Assembly: GCA_017305925.1 (NCBI GenBank)
Contig: JAFKJW010000189.1
Location: forward strand, 1-45,143
From: Hyphomicrobiales bacterium
GTDB taxonomy: Bacteria; Pseudomonadota; Alphaproteobacteria; Rhizobiales; Rhizobiaceae
Direction of reading: 5' to 3'
Length of the DNA stretch: 45,143 nt
The notes under the pieces were generated by a model. The model was not told the DNA's origin and did no database searches. It saw only the letters and a list, made by a program, of their open reading frames with translations. Shown piece by piece: positions 1-6,805 of the stretch. Both the position numbers and the translations under genes were made by a program. How positions within the stretch are numbered: position 1 is the stretch's first letter; each line of letters begins with the position of its first letter.

Positions 1-200
1 GCCGCCTTGCCCTTCGCACGCAACTGCTCGACGCCTTCGCTCGCGGCCCGCCGCGCGGTGCCGTAGCCGTCGCGGCCCACCTTGCGCAGTTCCTCGGTGA
101 GCCGTGCCACGTCCTCCCGCAATTGCCTTATGTCGGCCTCAAGCCTCGCCTCGCCGGCCAGGTCCTCGATATCGTCACGCGTGGATTTCGCAGCAGCCAT
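1..200 (-). CDS. DUF883/ElaB-YqjD-like protein (cut by window edge)
   Basis: The reverse strand opens with ATG at 200-198 and runs off the left edge, so only about 66 N-terminal residues are visible. They are charged and heptad-like, with an Asp/Glu-rich stretch (DDIEDLAGEARLEADI) followed by LREDVARLTEELRKVGRDG. This resembles the coiled-coil start of DUF883/ElaB/YqjD proteins, small inner-membrane proteins with a C-terminal anchor that associate with ribosomes in E. coli. The membrane segment would lie outside the window. A weak general-stress-type promoter (GGAAC-N16-CATT, 232-256) lies upstream. The family call is moderate because the C-terminus is missing. Confidence 0.6.
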   Translation of the reverse strand, partial: MAAAKSTRDDIEDLAGEARLEADIRQLREDVARLTEELRKVGRDGYGTARRAASEGVEQLRAKGKA

Positions 201-231
201 CGGCCCGCCTCCTGATTTCGAACAGCCCGAT

Positions 232-256
232 AATGCGCGGAAGCCGGGCTTGTTCC
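232..256 (-). promoter_or_regulatory. Possible EcfG-type promoter for the DUF883-like gene
   Basis: On the minus strand GGAAC (256-252) is followed after 16 bases by CATT (235-232), one mismatch from the alphaproteobacterial EcfG consensus GGAAC-N16/17-CGTT. It lies about 30 bases upstream of the ATG at 200. A single mismatched site could be chance. The nearby ecfG locus and the stress association of this family make it worth recording. Confidence 0.3.
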
Positions 257-309
257 AGCCACCCCGCCTTCGCCCAACGAGAATTCTAGACGGGAAGACG
301 GGCTACGGC

Positions 310-327
310 AAATCCGGCACCGGATTT
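310..327 (-). terminator. Short hairpin directly after the Crp/Fnr gene
   Basis: A perfect inverted repeat AAATCCGG-CA-CCGGATTT starts immediately after the stop codon of the minus-strand Crp/Fnr gene. There is no clear U-tract after it, so its termination strength is uncertain. Confidence 0.4.
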
Positions 328-1089
328 TCAGATCAGCGGGCGCGGTTTTTCCGACGGTCCGCTCCAGTGCGCGATGGCCTGGAGCGCCTCGACATCGAGA
401 ACCAGGCACGCGCTGTCCTTCCAGGCGATGCGCTTGCGTTCGGCCAGTTTCCTGAGCGTGCGGTTGGTATGGACGAGCGACAGGCCGAGCGTGTCCGCCA
501 CATGCTGCTGGGTGACGGGCAACTGGACGGGACCCGGGCCGGCCAGGCCGAGCGCCTTCGCGCGAATCGCCAGGAAGGCGAGCAGGTAGGCCGCGCGCTC
601 CACCGCGCTGCGCCGGCCGATGCTGAGCAGGTTCTCGTCGAGCATCTGCTCCTCACGCGCGGCGAGCCATGTGACGTCGAAGGCGAGGCCGGGAAACCTG
701 CTGTACAGCTCCTTGAGCTGGCCGCGCTCGAACACGCACAGGACCAGCGAAGAGAGCGCCTCGACCGAATGCTCCATCTCGCCGAGCAGGCTCGACTGAA
801 GGCCGATCAGGTCGCCCGGCAGCACGTAGTTCAGGATCTGGCGGCGCCCGTCCGGCATGAGCTTGTAGCGGAACGCCCATCCCGCCAGCAGCGTGTAGAG
901 ATACGGGCTCGGGCTGCCCTCCACGAGCACGGTGGAGCCGCGGTTCACCACAAGCTCGCCGCGCTTGAAGGTCGATACGAAATCGAGCTCCTCCGGCTCG
1001 AAATTGCGGAAGATCGGGAGAGGCCGCAACGGACACCGACTGCACGGCGTCGCCCTGACATGCGCCGCTCGACTCGACTTGCCGGCCAT
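328..1089 (-). CDS. Crp/Fnr family transcriptional regulator
   Basis: The product is 253 residues: a cyclic-nucleotide-binding-type beta-roll (about 25-140), a long dimerisation helix, and a winged helix at about 190-235 (LPVTQQHVADTLGLSLVHTN). Cysteines at 16, 19 and 118 resemble three of the four Fe-S ligands of E. coli FNR (20, 23, 29, 122), but no third N-terminal Cys is present, so oxygen sensing cannot be assumed. The recognition helix reads SLVHTNRTLRKL, the rhizobial type, not the E-x2-SR of true FNR. The gene is divergent from a response regulator, with a perfect dyad (1143-1162) between them that may be its own operator. Confidence 0.85.
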   Translation of the reverse strand: MAGKSSRAAHVRATPCSRCPLRPLPIFRNFEPEELDFVSTFKRGELVVNRGSTVLVEGSPSPYLYTLLAGWAFRYKLMPDGRRQILNYVLPGDLIGLQSSLLGEMEHSVEALSSLVLCVFERGQLKELYSRFPGLAFDVTWLAAREEQMLDENLLSIGRRSAVERAAYLLAFLAIRAKALGLAGPGPVQLPVTQQHVADTLGLSLVHTNRTLRKLAERKRIAWKDSACLVLDVEALQAIAHWSGPSEKPRPLI

Positions 1090-1142
1090 ACTGTCTCCGT
1101 CGCAGCGCCCGCCTGCCTCAGACGGTTTCGAATGCAGTCTTC

Positions 1143-1162
1143 ATGTCATTTTTAAATGACAT
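1143..1162. promoter_or_regulatory. Perfect 9-bp dyad between crp/fnr and the response regulator
   Basis: ATGTCATTT-TT-AAATGACAT is a perfect inverted repeat with a 2-bp centre, AT-rich within a GC-rich region. It lies 54-73 bases upstream of the Crp/Fnr start and about 50 bases upstream of the preferred TTG start of the response regulator. The TGTCA...TGACA core is compatible with a Crp/Fnr-family dimer site but differs from the CRP and FNR consensus. Binding by the adjacent regulator is inference. Confidence 0.5.
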
Positions 1163-1211
1163 TACCGCAAGGGCCGCCCATCACAAGGCGCACCTTTTCC
1201 GGAGATTCTCC

Positions 1212-1592
1212 TTGGCATCGAACAAACTGGGCGGCGTACGGCTTCTTCTCCTCGAGGACGAAATCCTGATCGCCATGGACGTCGAGCAACTCTGTCTCGA
1301 CGAGGGCGCGGCCGCGGTCATCACCTGCCGCAACCTCGACGAGGCCCGGAACGCCGAGGGCGGCTACGATGCCGCGGTCCTCGACGTGATGGCGGACGGC
1401 GAGGTCACACTGCCTTTCGCCGCCGATCTCAGGGCACGCGACATTCCGTTCATCTTCGCCTCCGGCTATGCGGAGCGCGACGACATCCGGGACGGATTCC
1501 CGGAAATTCGCGTCGTCAACAAGCCTTATTCCGGGAACGATCTGGTGGAGGCGCTGGCTGCCGCCATTGCCGCCGCGTCACGCGGCGGATGA
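1212..1592 (+). CDS. Single-domain response regulator, FAT-GUY-like
   Basis: A receiver domain fills the protein (126 residues from a TTG at 1212). The acidic pocket is E15/D16, the phospho-acceptor is D58 (AVLDVM) and the conserved Lys is K104 (NKPY). The loop before beta-5 reads PFIFASGY (79-86), close to the PFxFATGxY signature of the FAT-GUY regulators that modulate the general stress response in alphaproteobacteria. The TTG has GGAG at 1201-1204. An in-frame ATG at 1143 would add 23 residues but overlaps the dyad and has no evident ribosome site. The 3' end overlaps ecfG tail-to-tail by 15 bases. There is no output domain, so it likely acts through phosphotransfer or protein contact. Confidence 0.8.
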   Translation: MASNKLGGVRLLLLEDEILIAMDVEQLCLDEGAAAVITCRNLDEARNAEGGYDAAVLDVMADGEVTLPFAADLRARDIPFIFASGYAERDDIRDGFPEIRVVNKPYSGNDLVEALAAAIAAASRGG

Positions 1593-2126
1593 TCCCATCA
1601 CCTGGGCGGAGATCGCGTCCGGCCCGTATTCGGCTTCCCCGGACACCTTCAGGATGTCCTGGAGGCGCGTGCGCGCCCTGCTGACACGGCTTTTTATGGT
1701 GCCGACGGCGCAGCCGCATATCTCGGCGGCTTCCTCGTAGGAAAAACCGGAAGCGCCGATCAGGATGATCGCCTCGCGCTGGTCTTCCGGCAGTTGCTCC
1801 AGCGCGCTGCGGAAGTCCTTGAGGTCGAGCTTGCCGTGCTGGCTGGGATGCACCGCCAGACGGGCGGTCATGGCGCCATCGGTATCCTGAACCTCGCGGC
1901 CGCGCTTGCGCATCTGCGAGTAGAACTCGTTGCGCAGGATGGTGAAGAGCCATGCCTTCAGGTTTGTGCCGAGCTGGAAGCTTTCGTGCTTGTCCCAGGC
2001 CTTGACGAGAGTTTCCTGAACCAGGTCGTCGGCCCTGTCGGCATTCTGCGACAGCGACACCGCAAAGGCCCGAAGGCTGGGTATCGCGGCGATCAGATCG
2101 GTCTTGAACCGCGGAGAAACGGCCAT
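1578..2126 (-). CDS. ecfG: EcfG-type general stress ECF sigma factor
   Basis: This is a 182-residue ECF sigma factor with region 2 at about 12-80 (NADRADDLVQETLVKAWDKH) and region 4 at about 105-160, containing LPEDQREAIILIGASGFSYE and the helix-turn-helix VGTIKSRVSRARTRLQ. It directs RNA polymerase to GGAAC-N16/17-CGTT promoters of the general stress response. In unstressed cells NepR holds it; phosphorylated PhyR releases it by capturing NepR. It lies 3 bases after nepR, so the two are co-transcribed and presumably translationally coupled. The locus arrangement with phyR makes the assignment firm. Confidence 0.93.
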   Translation of the reverse strand: MAVSPRFKTDLIAAIPSLRAFAVSLSQNADRADDLVQETLVKAWDKHESFQLGTNLKAWLFTILRNEFYSQMRKRGREVQDTDGAMTARLAVHPSQHGKLDLKDFRSALEQLPEDQREAIILIGASGFSYEEAAEICGCAVGTIKSRVSRARTRLQDILKVSGEAEYGPDAISAQVMGSSAA

Positions 2127-2129
2127 CGA

Positions 2130-2327
2130 TCAGCCCTTGGAACTTTCTGCCTGCTCAAGCTTGCTCAGCAGATCCGCGAAACGGTCAGGTATCTCCTCAC
2201 TTACCAGGTCGTCGTAGTATTGCTTCAGCCTGCGCGCGATCTCGCTGTTGCTTCCCAGCGGGTCTTCGCGTCTCATCCCACGCGCCACGCCTTTGCATGC
2301 GCCTTCAGGTTTCTGCATTTGATCCAT
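2130..2327 (-). CDS. nepR: NepR anti-sigma factor
   Basis: This small protein (65 residues from the ATG at 2327) has the NepR core ARRLKQYYDDLVSEEIPDRF followed by ADLLSKLEQ, two amphipathic helices that clamp EcfG and, alternatively, bind the sigma-like domain of PhyR. A TTG at 2336 gives a 68-residue version and an ATG at 2318 a shorter one; the conserved core is the same in all. It is first in the nepR-ecfG operon, behind a GGAAC-N16-CGTT promoter, so the pair is probably autoregulated by EcfG. Confidence 0.9.
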   Translation of the reverse strand: MDQMQKPEGACKGVARGMRREDPLGSNSEIARRLKQYYDDLVSEEIPDRFADLLSKLEQAESSKG

Positions 2328-2417
2328 CTGCCCCAATACCGCCCCGACATGTCACCCTTGCACGAAAGCCGACCGACGGCCAGTTCTTCGGCTGGCCTGT
2401 CGATCGGGCTCGCACAA

Positions 2418-2442
2418 AACGCCGGCCTGCGGATTCGGTTCC
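2418..2442 (-). promoter_or_regulatory. EcfG-dependent promoter of nepR-ecfG
   Basis: On the minus strand GGAAC (2442-2438) and CGTT (2421-2418) are separated by exactly 16 bases, an exact match to the EcfG consensus. It lies about 90 bases upstream of nepR and implies positive feedback on the sigma factor operon. Confidence 0.8.
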
Positions 2443-2450
2443 GATATCGC

Positions 2451-2475
2451 GGAACTTTTTTTTGCATTGCCCGTT
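2451..2475 (+). promoter_or_regulatory. EcfG-dependent promoter of phyR
   Basis: GGAAC (2451-2455) and CGTT (2472-2475) are separated by 16 bases, with a T-run directly after the -35 element. It sits about 73 bases upstream of the phyR start and back to back with the nepR-ecfG promoter; the two -35 elements are only 8 bases apart. Confidence 0.8.
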
Positions 2476-2547
2476 TCAAGACGGGTATCCTTGCGGCCCA
2501 GGCTCCGTGCGGGCTTTATTCAACTTCGTCCAGAGGGAGACGACTTT

Positions 2548-3342
2548 ATGAGTTTATCAACGCGTATTGCGCCGCATCTGCCGTTCCTGCGGCGTTTTTC
2601 ACGCGCGGTGTCCGGTTCTCAGACGAGCGGGGACGCGCTGGTGGCGGCGACGCTGGAAGCGCTGATCGCCGATATCTCGATCTTTCCGGAAGCCTCCAGC
2701 GAGCGGGTGGCGCTCTACAAGCTCTTCGCGACCATGTTCACCTCGGTGGCGATCCGAATCCCGCAGGAAAATCCTCCGGCGGCATGGGAGCGGCAGGCAA
2801 AGGCCAACCTCTCCACCCTTGCACCTTTGCAGCGCCAGGCCTTCCTGCTGGTCGCGGTCGAGGGCTTCAGCGAGGAAGAGGCCGCCGAGGTCCTCGGCGT
2901 GACCAAGCAGGAATTCGCCGGACTGCTGTCGGAGGCGAGCGCCGAGATCTCGCGCCAGGTGGCGACCGAGGTGATGATCATCGAGGACGAGCCGCTGATC
3001 GCCATGGACATCGAGGAGATGGTCGAGAGCCTCGGCCACACCGTCGTCGGCACGGCGCGGACGCACAAGGAGGCGACGGCGCTTTTCGCCCGGGCGAACC
3101 CGAAGCTTATCCTGGCCGACATCCAGCTTGCCGACGGCAGTTCGGGCATCGATGCGGTGAACGAGATACTCGGCATGAGCTCCGTGCCGGTGATCTTCAT
3201 CACCGCGTTTCCGGAGCGGTTGCTGACCGGCGAGCGGCCCGAGCCGGCCTTCCTCGTCACCAAGCCGTTCAATCCTGACATGGTGAAGGCGCTGATCAGC
3301 CAGGCGCTGTTCTTCGACCGTCACGCGAAGGCCGCGGCCTGA
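2548..3342 (+). CDS. phyR: PhyR general stress response regulator (sigma-mimic plus receiver)
   Basis: The 264-residue protein has an N-terminal sigma-like domain (about 1-130) that mimics an ECF sigma factor, and a C-terminal receiver with acidic pocket E146/D147, phospho-acceptor D191 (ILADIQL) and the conserved Lys in TKPF. When phosphorylated it binds NepR and frees EcfG. The ATG at 2548 is chosen because AGAGGGAGA at 2531-2539 is a strong ribosome site; an in-frame upstream ATG at 2467 would overlap the promoter. No PhyK-type histidine kinase is encoded in this window. It converges on the next gene across a 22-base gap containing only a 4-bp-stem hairpin. Confidence 0.95.
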   Translation: MSLSTRIAPHLPFLRRFSRAVSGSQTSGDALVAATLEALIADISIFPEASSERVALYKLFATMFTSVAIRIPQENPPAAWERQAKANLSTLAPLQRQAFLLVAVEGFSEEEAAEVLGVTKQEFAGLLSEASAEISRQVATEVMIIEDEPLIAMDIEEMVESLGHTVVGTARTHKEATALFARANPKLILADIQLADGSSGIDAVNEILGMSSVPVIFITAFPERLLTGERPEPAFLVTKPFNPDMVKALISQALFFDRHAKAAA

Positions 3343-3364
3343 GAAAGCCCGTCGGGCGTCCCGC

Positions 3365-5434
3365 CTACTCTGCCGCCAGCGCCGTCACCTCGCGCCGGAA
3401 CGGCAGAGCGTCGGCGATGTCGGGCATGTCCAGCTCCCGCGCGAAGCGGTGGCCGGCATAGGTCGCCCAGGCGATCGGGCCGGGCGCCTCGGCGTCGCCG
3501 ATCACCCTGATCGAGCGGATGCCGTTGTCGGCCCATTCCTCGCGCCGTGCGCTCAGGTCCCGCCACAGCCCGTCGTTCTGGCTGCGCGAGGCGACAAGCA
3601 CCACGGCGTCCGCCGCGATGTCGCGCTTCGCCCCGGTGTAGACGCAGGCGGTGGCGACGCCGTCCGCCGTCACGCGCGTGACGGCGCGGTTCAGCACGAT
3701 CTCGACGCCCAGCTCCGCCAGCCGGCGGTGGATGGCGCCCTGTTCCAGCGTGTTGCGCGTCCAGTCCGAGACATAGGCGGAGGGCGTCACCAGCGTCACC
3801 TTCGCACCCCGCCGCGCCATCAGCTCGGCGAGCACGCCGCCCATGTAATAGTGGTCGTCGTCGAACAGCACGACGGTGCCGGTCGGCACCTTGCCGTCCA
3901 TGAGGTCGTCGGGCGTGTAGACGGGCATGCCTGGGTCCATCGGCAGCGGCACGACATGGGCGCGCGCCACGCCATCGCGCCGCCAGGTCGAGCCGGTGGC
4001 GATGGCGACATTCTGGAAGCCGAAGGCAAGGATATCGTCGGCGGTCAGCCGGCTGTCGAAATAGACCTCGACATTGGCCATCTTGCCGATCTGGAACTGG
4101 CGGTAGTCGCGGACGCGGCCCCAGGCCGACAGGCCGGGCAGCCGGCATTCGCGCGCCACGCGCCCGCCGAGCTCGGTGCCGGCCTCGGCCAGCGCCACCT
4201 GGTAGCCGCGCAGGCCGAGCGCGCGCGCCGCTTCCAGCCCGGCGGGGCCGGCGCCGACGACCAGCACGCTCTCGCTGTCGCCCTTTTCCTGCATGCGTTC
4301 CGGATGCCAGCCCTTGCGCCATTCCTCCATGAAGGTCGGGTTCTGCGTGCAGCGCGAGATCGACATGGTCATGTCGCCGGTGATGCACATGTTGCAGCCG
4401 ATGCATTCGCGGATGTCCTCGATGCGGCCTTCCTCGACCTTCCTCGGCAGGAAGGGATCGGCGATGGAGGGCCGCGCGCAGCCGATGAAGTCCAGCGTGC
4501 CGGACCTGATCATCCGTACCATGACGTCGGGCGAGGTGAAGCGGCCGACGCCGACCACCGGCTTCGAGCTCAGTTCGCGGATGCCCTTGACCAGAAGCTC
4601 CTGCGCGGCCTCTTCCTTGAAGCGGGAGGGGCCGGAGCAATCCTCCCAGGCGCCGTGGGCGAGGTCCCAGAGATCTGGCAGGTCGGCGTTCATGGCGACG
4701 AAGTCGCGGACCTCGGCATTGGAGAAGCCGAGGTCGCCGATCGTCTCGTCGAGACTGACGCGCATGGTGATCGCCGTCGTGTCGCCCACCGCCTCGCGAA
4801 TGTCGGCCACCACCTCGCGGGCGAAGCGCGAGCGGTTTTCCAGGCTTCCGCCATATTCGTCCGTGCGCTGGTTGGTGGCGCGCGACAGGAAGTGCTGGAA
4901 GATGCCGAAGCCGTGGGCGCCGTAAAGGCAGATCAGGTCGAAGCCGGCGATCTTCGAGCGCTTCGCGGCGTTGACGAACCAGCGGCGGAGATTCCGGATA
5001 TCGGTGAGATCCAGCGCGCGGGCCTGCACCGGATCGTTGGTGAAGGTGCGGATCGGCAGGGAGGAAGGCGCCAGCGGTACCTCCTTGGTGTAGAAATTCG
5101 GGCCGTTGATGCCGGAATAGGCGAGCTGGATGCCGGCGAGCGCGCCATGCACCTTCATGGCGTCCGACATGCGGCGAAGACCGGGAATGTCCTGATCTTC
5201 CCAAAGGCGCAGCTCGATGAAGGGCGTGATCTCCGAGGTGTGATGCATCTCGGTCTGCTCGGTGAAGATGACGCCCCAGCCGCCCTCGGACTTGATGCCG
5301 CGCATGGCCGCGGCCGCGGACGGATCGCGATAGCCGCCGCCGTTGCAATGGGGCACCTGGTAGAAGCGGTTCTTCGCGACGTGCGGGCCGATCCTCATCG
5401 GCTCGAACAGGATGTCGTAGCGTGGGTCGCGCAT
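3365..5434 (-). CDS. Trimethylamine dehydrogenase-like FMN/4Fe-4S/FAD oxidoreductase
   Basis: The 689-residue protein has an Old-Yellow-Enzyme TIM barrel (about 5-340), a 4Fe-4S motif C344-x2-C347-x2-C350-x11-C362, and a nucleotide-binding half starting at GAGPAG (394-399). It resembles trimethylamine dehydrogenase from residue 2 onward. Cys30, site of the 6-S-cysteinyl-FMN link, is kept, as are the YGAH Tyr/His pair (171/174). Of the aromatic bowl (Y60, W264, W355 in the classical enzyme) only one Trp (W263) remains; the others align with Gln60 and Asp354, and the catalytic Asp267 position aligns with Cys266. The true substrate is therefore probably another amine. The ATG at 5434 follows AGCAGGAGG. 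The gene is divergent from an M20 deacylase over a LysR-type dyad. Confidence 0.85.
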   Translation of the reverse strand: MRDPRYDILFEPMRIGPHVAKNRFYQVPHCNGGGYRDPSAAAAMRGIKSEGGWGVIFTEQTEMHHTSEITPFIELRLWEDQDIPGLRRMSDAMKVHGALAGIQLAYSGINGPNFYTKEVPLAPSSLPIRTFTNDPVQARALDLTDIRNLRRWFVNAAKRSKIAGFDLICLYGAHGFGIFQHFLSRATNQRTDEYGGSLENRSRFAREVVADIREAVGDTTAITMRVSLDETIGDLGFSNAEVRDFVAMNADLPDLWDLAHGAWEDCSGPSRFKEEAAQELLVKGIRELSSKPVVGVGRFTSPDVMVRMIRSGTLDFIGCARPSIADPFLPRKVEEGRIEDIRECIGCNMCITGDMTMSISRCTQNPTFMEEWRKGWHPERMQEKGDSESVLVVGAGPAGLEAARALGLRGYQVALAEAGTELGGRVARECRLPGLSAWGRVRDYRQFQIGKMANVEVYFDSRLTADDILAFGFQNVAIATGSTWRRDGVARAHVVPLPMDPGMPVYTPDDLMDGKVPTGTVVLFDDDHYYMGGVLAELMARRGAKVTLVTPSAYVSDWTRNTLEQGAIHRRLAELGVEIVLNRAVTRVTADGVATACVYTGAKRDIAADAVVLVASRSQNDGLWRDLSARREEWADNGIRSIRVIGDAEAPGPIAWATYAGHRFARELDMPDIADALPFRREVTALAAE

Positions 5435-5557
5435 GAAGCTCCTCCTGCTGTCGCGGCGGATCCGGCACGGCTGAGCCGCGCCACGGACATCGAGCCGGAT
5501 GGCGGGGCCACTCTTAGATCGCGCGAGAGAGCGGGAAACAAAAGTTTTCTTCTGCAT

Positions 5558-5578
5558 CGATTAGGAGGGACCTAATCG
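5558..5578. promoter_or_regulatory. LysR-type operator candidate, site 1
   Basis: CGATTAGG-AGGGA-CCTAATCG is a perfect 8-bp inverted repeat with a 5-bp centre. It contains the T-N11-A layout of LysR-family boxes (TTAG-N7-CTAA). It lies between the divergent dehydrogenase-like and M20 deacylase genes, centred 62 bases upstream of the latter. A second TTAG-N7-CTAA dyad occurs at 11840-11854. A LysR regulator is encoded at 6806-7741. Confidence 0.6.
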
Positions 5579-5629
5579 CGGTTCTGCCACTCCCATGCTA
5601 GGCAGGGTGGAAACACAGGTGGAATCCGC

Positions 5630-6787
5630 ATGAACAGCATCGACATTCTTGAAAAGCTGATCGCCTTTCCAACGGTCAGCCGCGATTCCAACCTCGACAT
5701 GGTCACCTATGTGGCGGACCTGCTTGAGAAGCACGGCATTGCCTCGCAACTCATCCACAGCGCCGACGGTCACAAGGCGAACCTCTTCGCCACCATCGGA
5801 CCGTCGGGCGTGCCCGGCGTCATGCTGTCTGGCCATGCCGACGTGGTGCCGGTGGACGGCCAGGACTGGACGCTGCCGGCCTTCGCGCTCACCGAACGCG
5901 ACGGCAAGCTCTACGGGCGCGGCGCTGCCGACATGAAGGGTTTCATCGCCTGTGCGCTGGCGATGGCGCTGAAGGCGGCGAAAACGGAGCTGAAGACGCC
6001 GCTGCATCTGGCGCTTTCCTATGACGAGGAGATCGGCTGCATCGGCGTGCACAGCCTGATCGAGATGCTGGCCGCCGCGCCGCACAAGCCGATGCTCTGC
6101 ATCGTCGGCGAGCCGACCTCCATGCAGGTGGCCACCGGCCACAAGGGCAAGATCGGCGCGCGCGCCTTTTGCCGAGGCAGGGAAGGGCACTCGGCGCTGG
6201 CGCCGCTGGCGCTCAACGCCATCCATCTCGGCTGCGACTTCGTCGCCGCGCTGCGCGCCGAGCAGGAGCGGCTGGCGCGCGAGGGCGCGCGCGACGGCGA
6301 CTACGACATTCCCTACACCACGGTGCATGTGGGCAAGATGAATGCCGGCGTGGCGCTCAACATCGTGCCGAACCTGTGCCAGCTCGATTTCGAGATCCGC
6401 AACATCGCCGCCGACGACGCCGACGCGATCCTCGAACGGCTGCGCGGCGAGGCGGAACGCATCGCGGCAGCCGCGAAGGACAAGGCGCCCGAGGCGGCGA
6501 TCGCGATCGAGGTGTTCAATACCTATCCCGGTCTCGACACGCCGGTGAACTCGCAGGCGGTGGCCTTCGTCAAGTCGCTGACCGGCGCCAACGGCACGAT
6601 CAAGGTGGCGTTCGGCACCGAGGGCGGGCTGTTCAGCCGCGAGCTCGGCACGCCGACCGTGGTCTGCGGCCCGGGCTCGATGGCGCAGGGCCACAAGCCG
6701 GACGAGTTCGTCAGCGTCGAGCAGATGCACCGCTGCGACGAGATGCTTGGCAAGCTGCTGGAAAGGCTCGGCGCCGGCCTCGCCTGA
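5630..6787 (+). CDS. M20 family deacylase, acetylornithine deacetylase-like
   Basis: The 385-residue di-zinc M20 amidohydrolase shows the metal and catalytic set in order: H69 and D71 (GHADVVPVDG), D101 (GRGAADMKG), E133/E134 (YDEEIG), E161 (GEPTS) and H355 (GHKPDEF). It carries a central dimerisation domain at about 175-290. ArgE removes acetyl from N-acetylornithine. Here it sits in a catabolic block, divergent from an amine-dehydrogenase-like gene and next to a LysR regulator, so it may deacylate a catabolic intermediate and not serve arginine synthesis. Length matches ArgE. Substrate is unresolved. Confidence 0.85.
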   Translation: MNSIDILEKLIAFPTVSRDSNLDMVTYVADLLEKHGIASQLIHSADGHKANLFATIGPSGVPGVMLSGHADVVPVDGQDWTLPAFALTERDGKLYGRGAADMKGFIACALAMALKAAKTELKTPLHLALSYDEEIGCIGVHSLIEMLAAAPHKPMLCIVGEPTSMQVATGHKGKIGARAFCRGREGHSALAPLALNAIHLGCDFVAALRAEQERLAREGARDGDYDIPYTTVHVGKMNAGVALNIVPNLCQLDFEIRNIAADDADAILERLRGEAERIAAAAKDKAPEAAIAIEVFNTYPGLDTPVNSQAVAFVKSLTGANGTIKVAFGTEGGLFSRELGTPTVVCGPGSMAQGHKPDEFVSVEQMHRCDEMLGKLLERLGAGLA

Positions 6788-6805
6788 GCCGGCGGCGCCT
6801 GCCGG

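Noticed and set aside
1143-1211. N-terminal extension of the response regulator from the ATG at 1143
   Set aside because: The ATG is part of a perfect dyad in a divergent promoter region and has no ribosome site; the TTG at 1212 has GGAG and gives a standard single-domain length.
2467-2547. Upstream in-frame start for phyR
   Set aside because: It overlaps the -10 region of the EcfG promoter; the ATG at 2548 has a strong ribosome site and gives the canonical PhyR N-terminus.
3343-3364. Hairpin GCCC-GTC-GGGC between phyR and the dehydrogenase-like gene as a terminator
   Set aside because: The stem is only four base pairs; too weak to call as a separate feature.
3449-5575. Plus-strand open frame opposite the trimethylamine-dehydrogenase-like gene
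   Set aside because: It has no domain features and overlaps a complete, motif-rich enzyme on the other strand.
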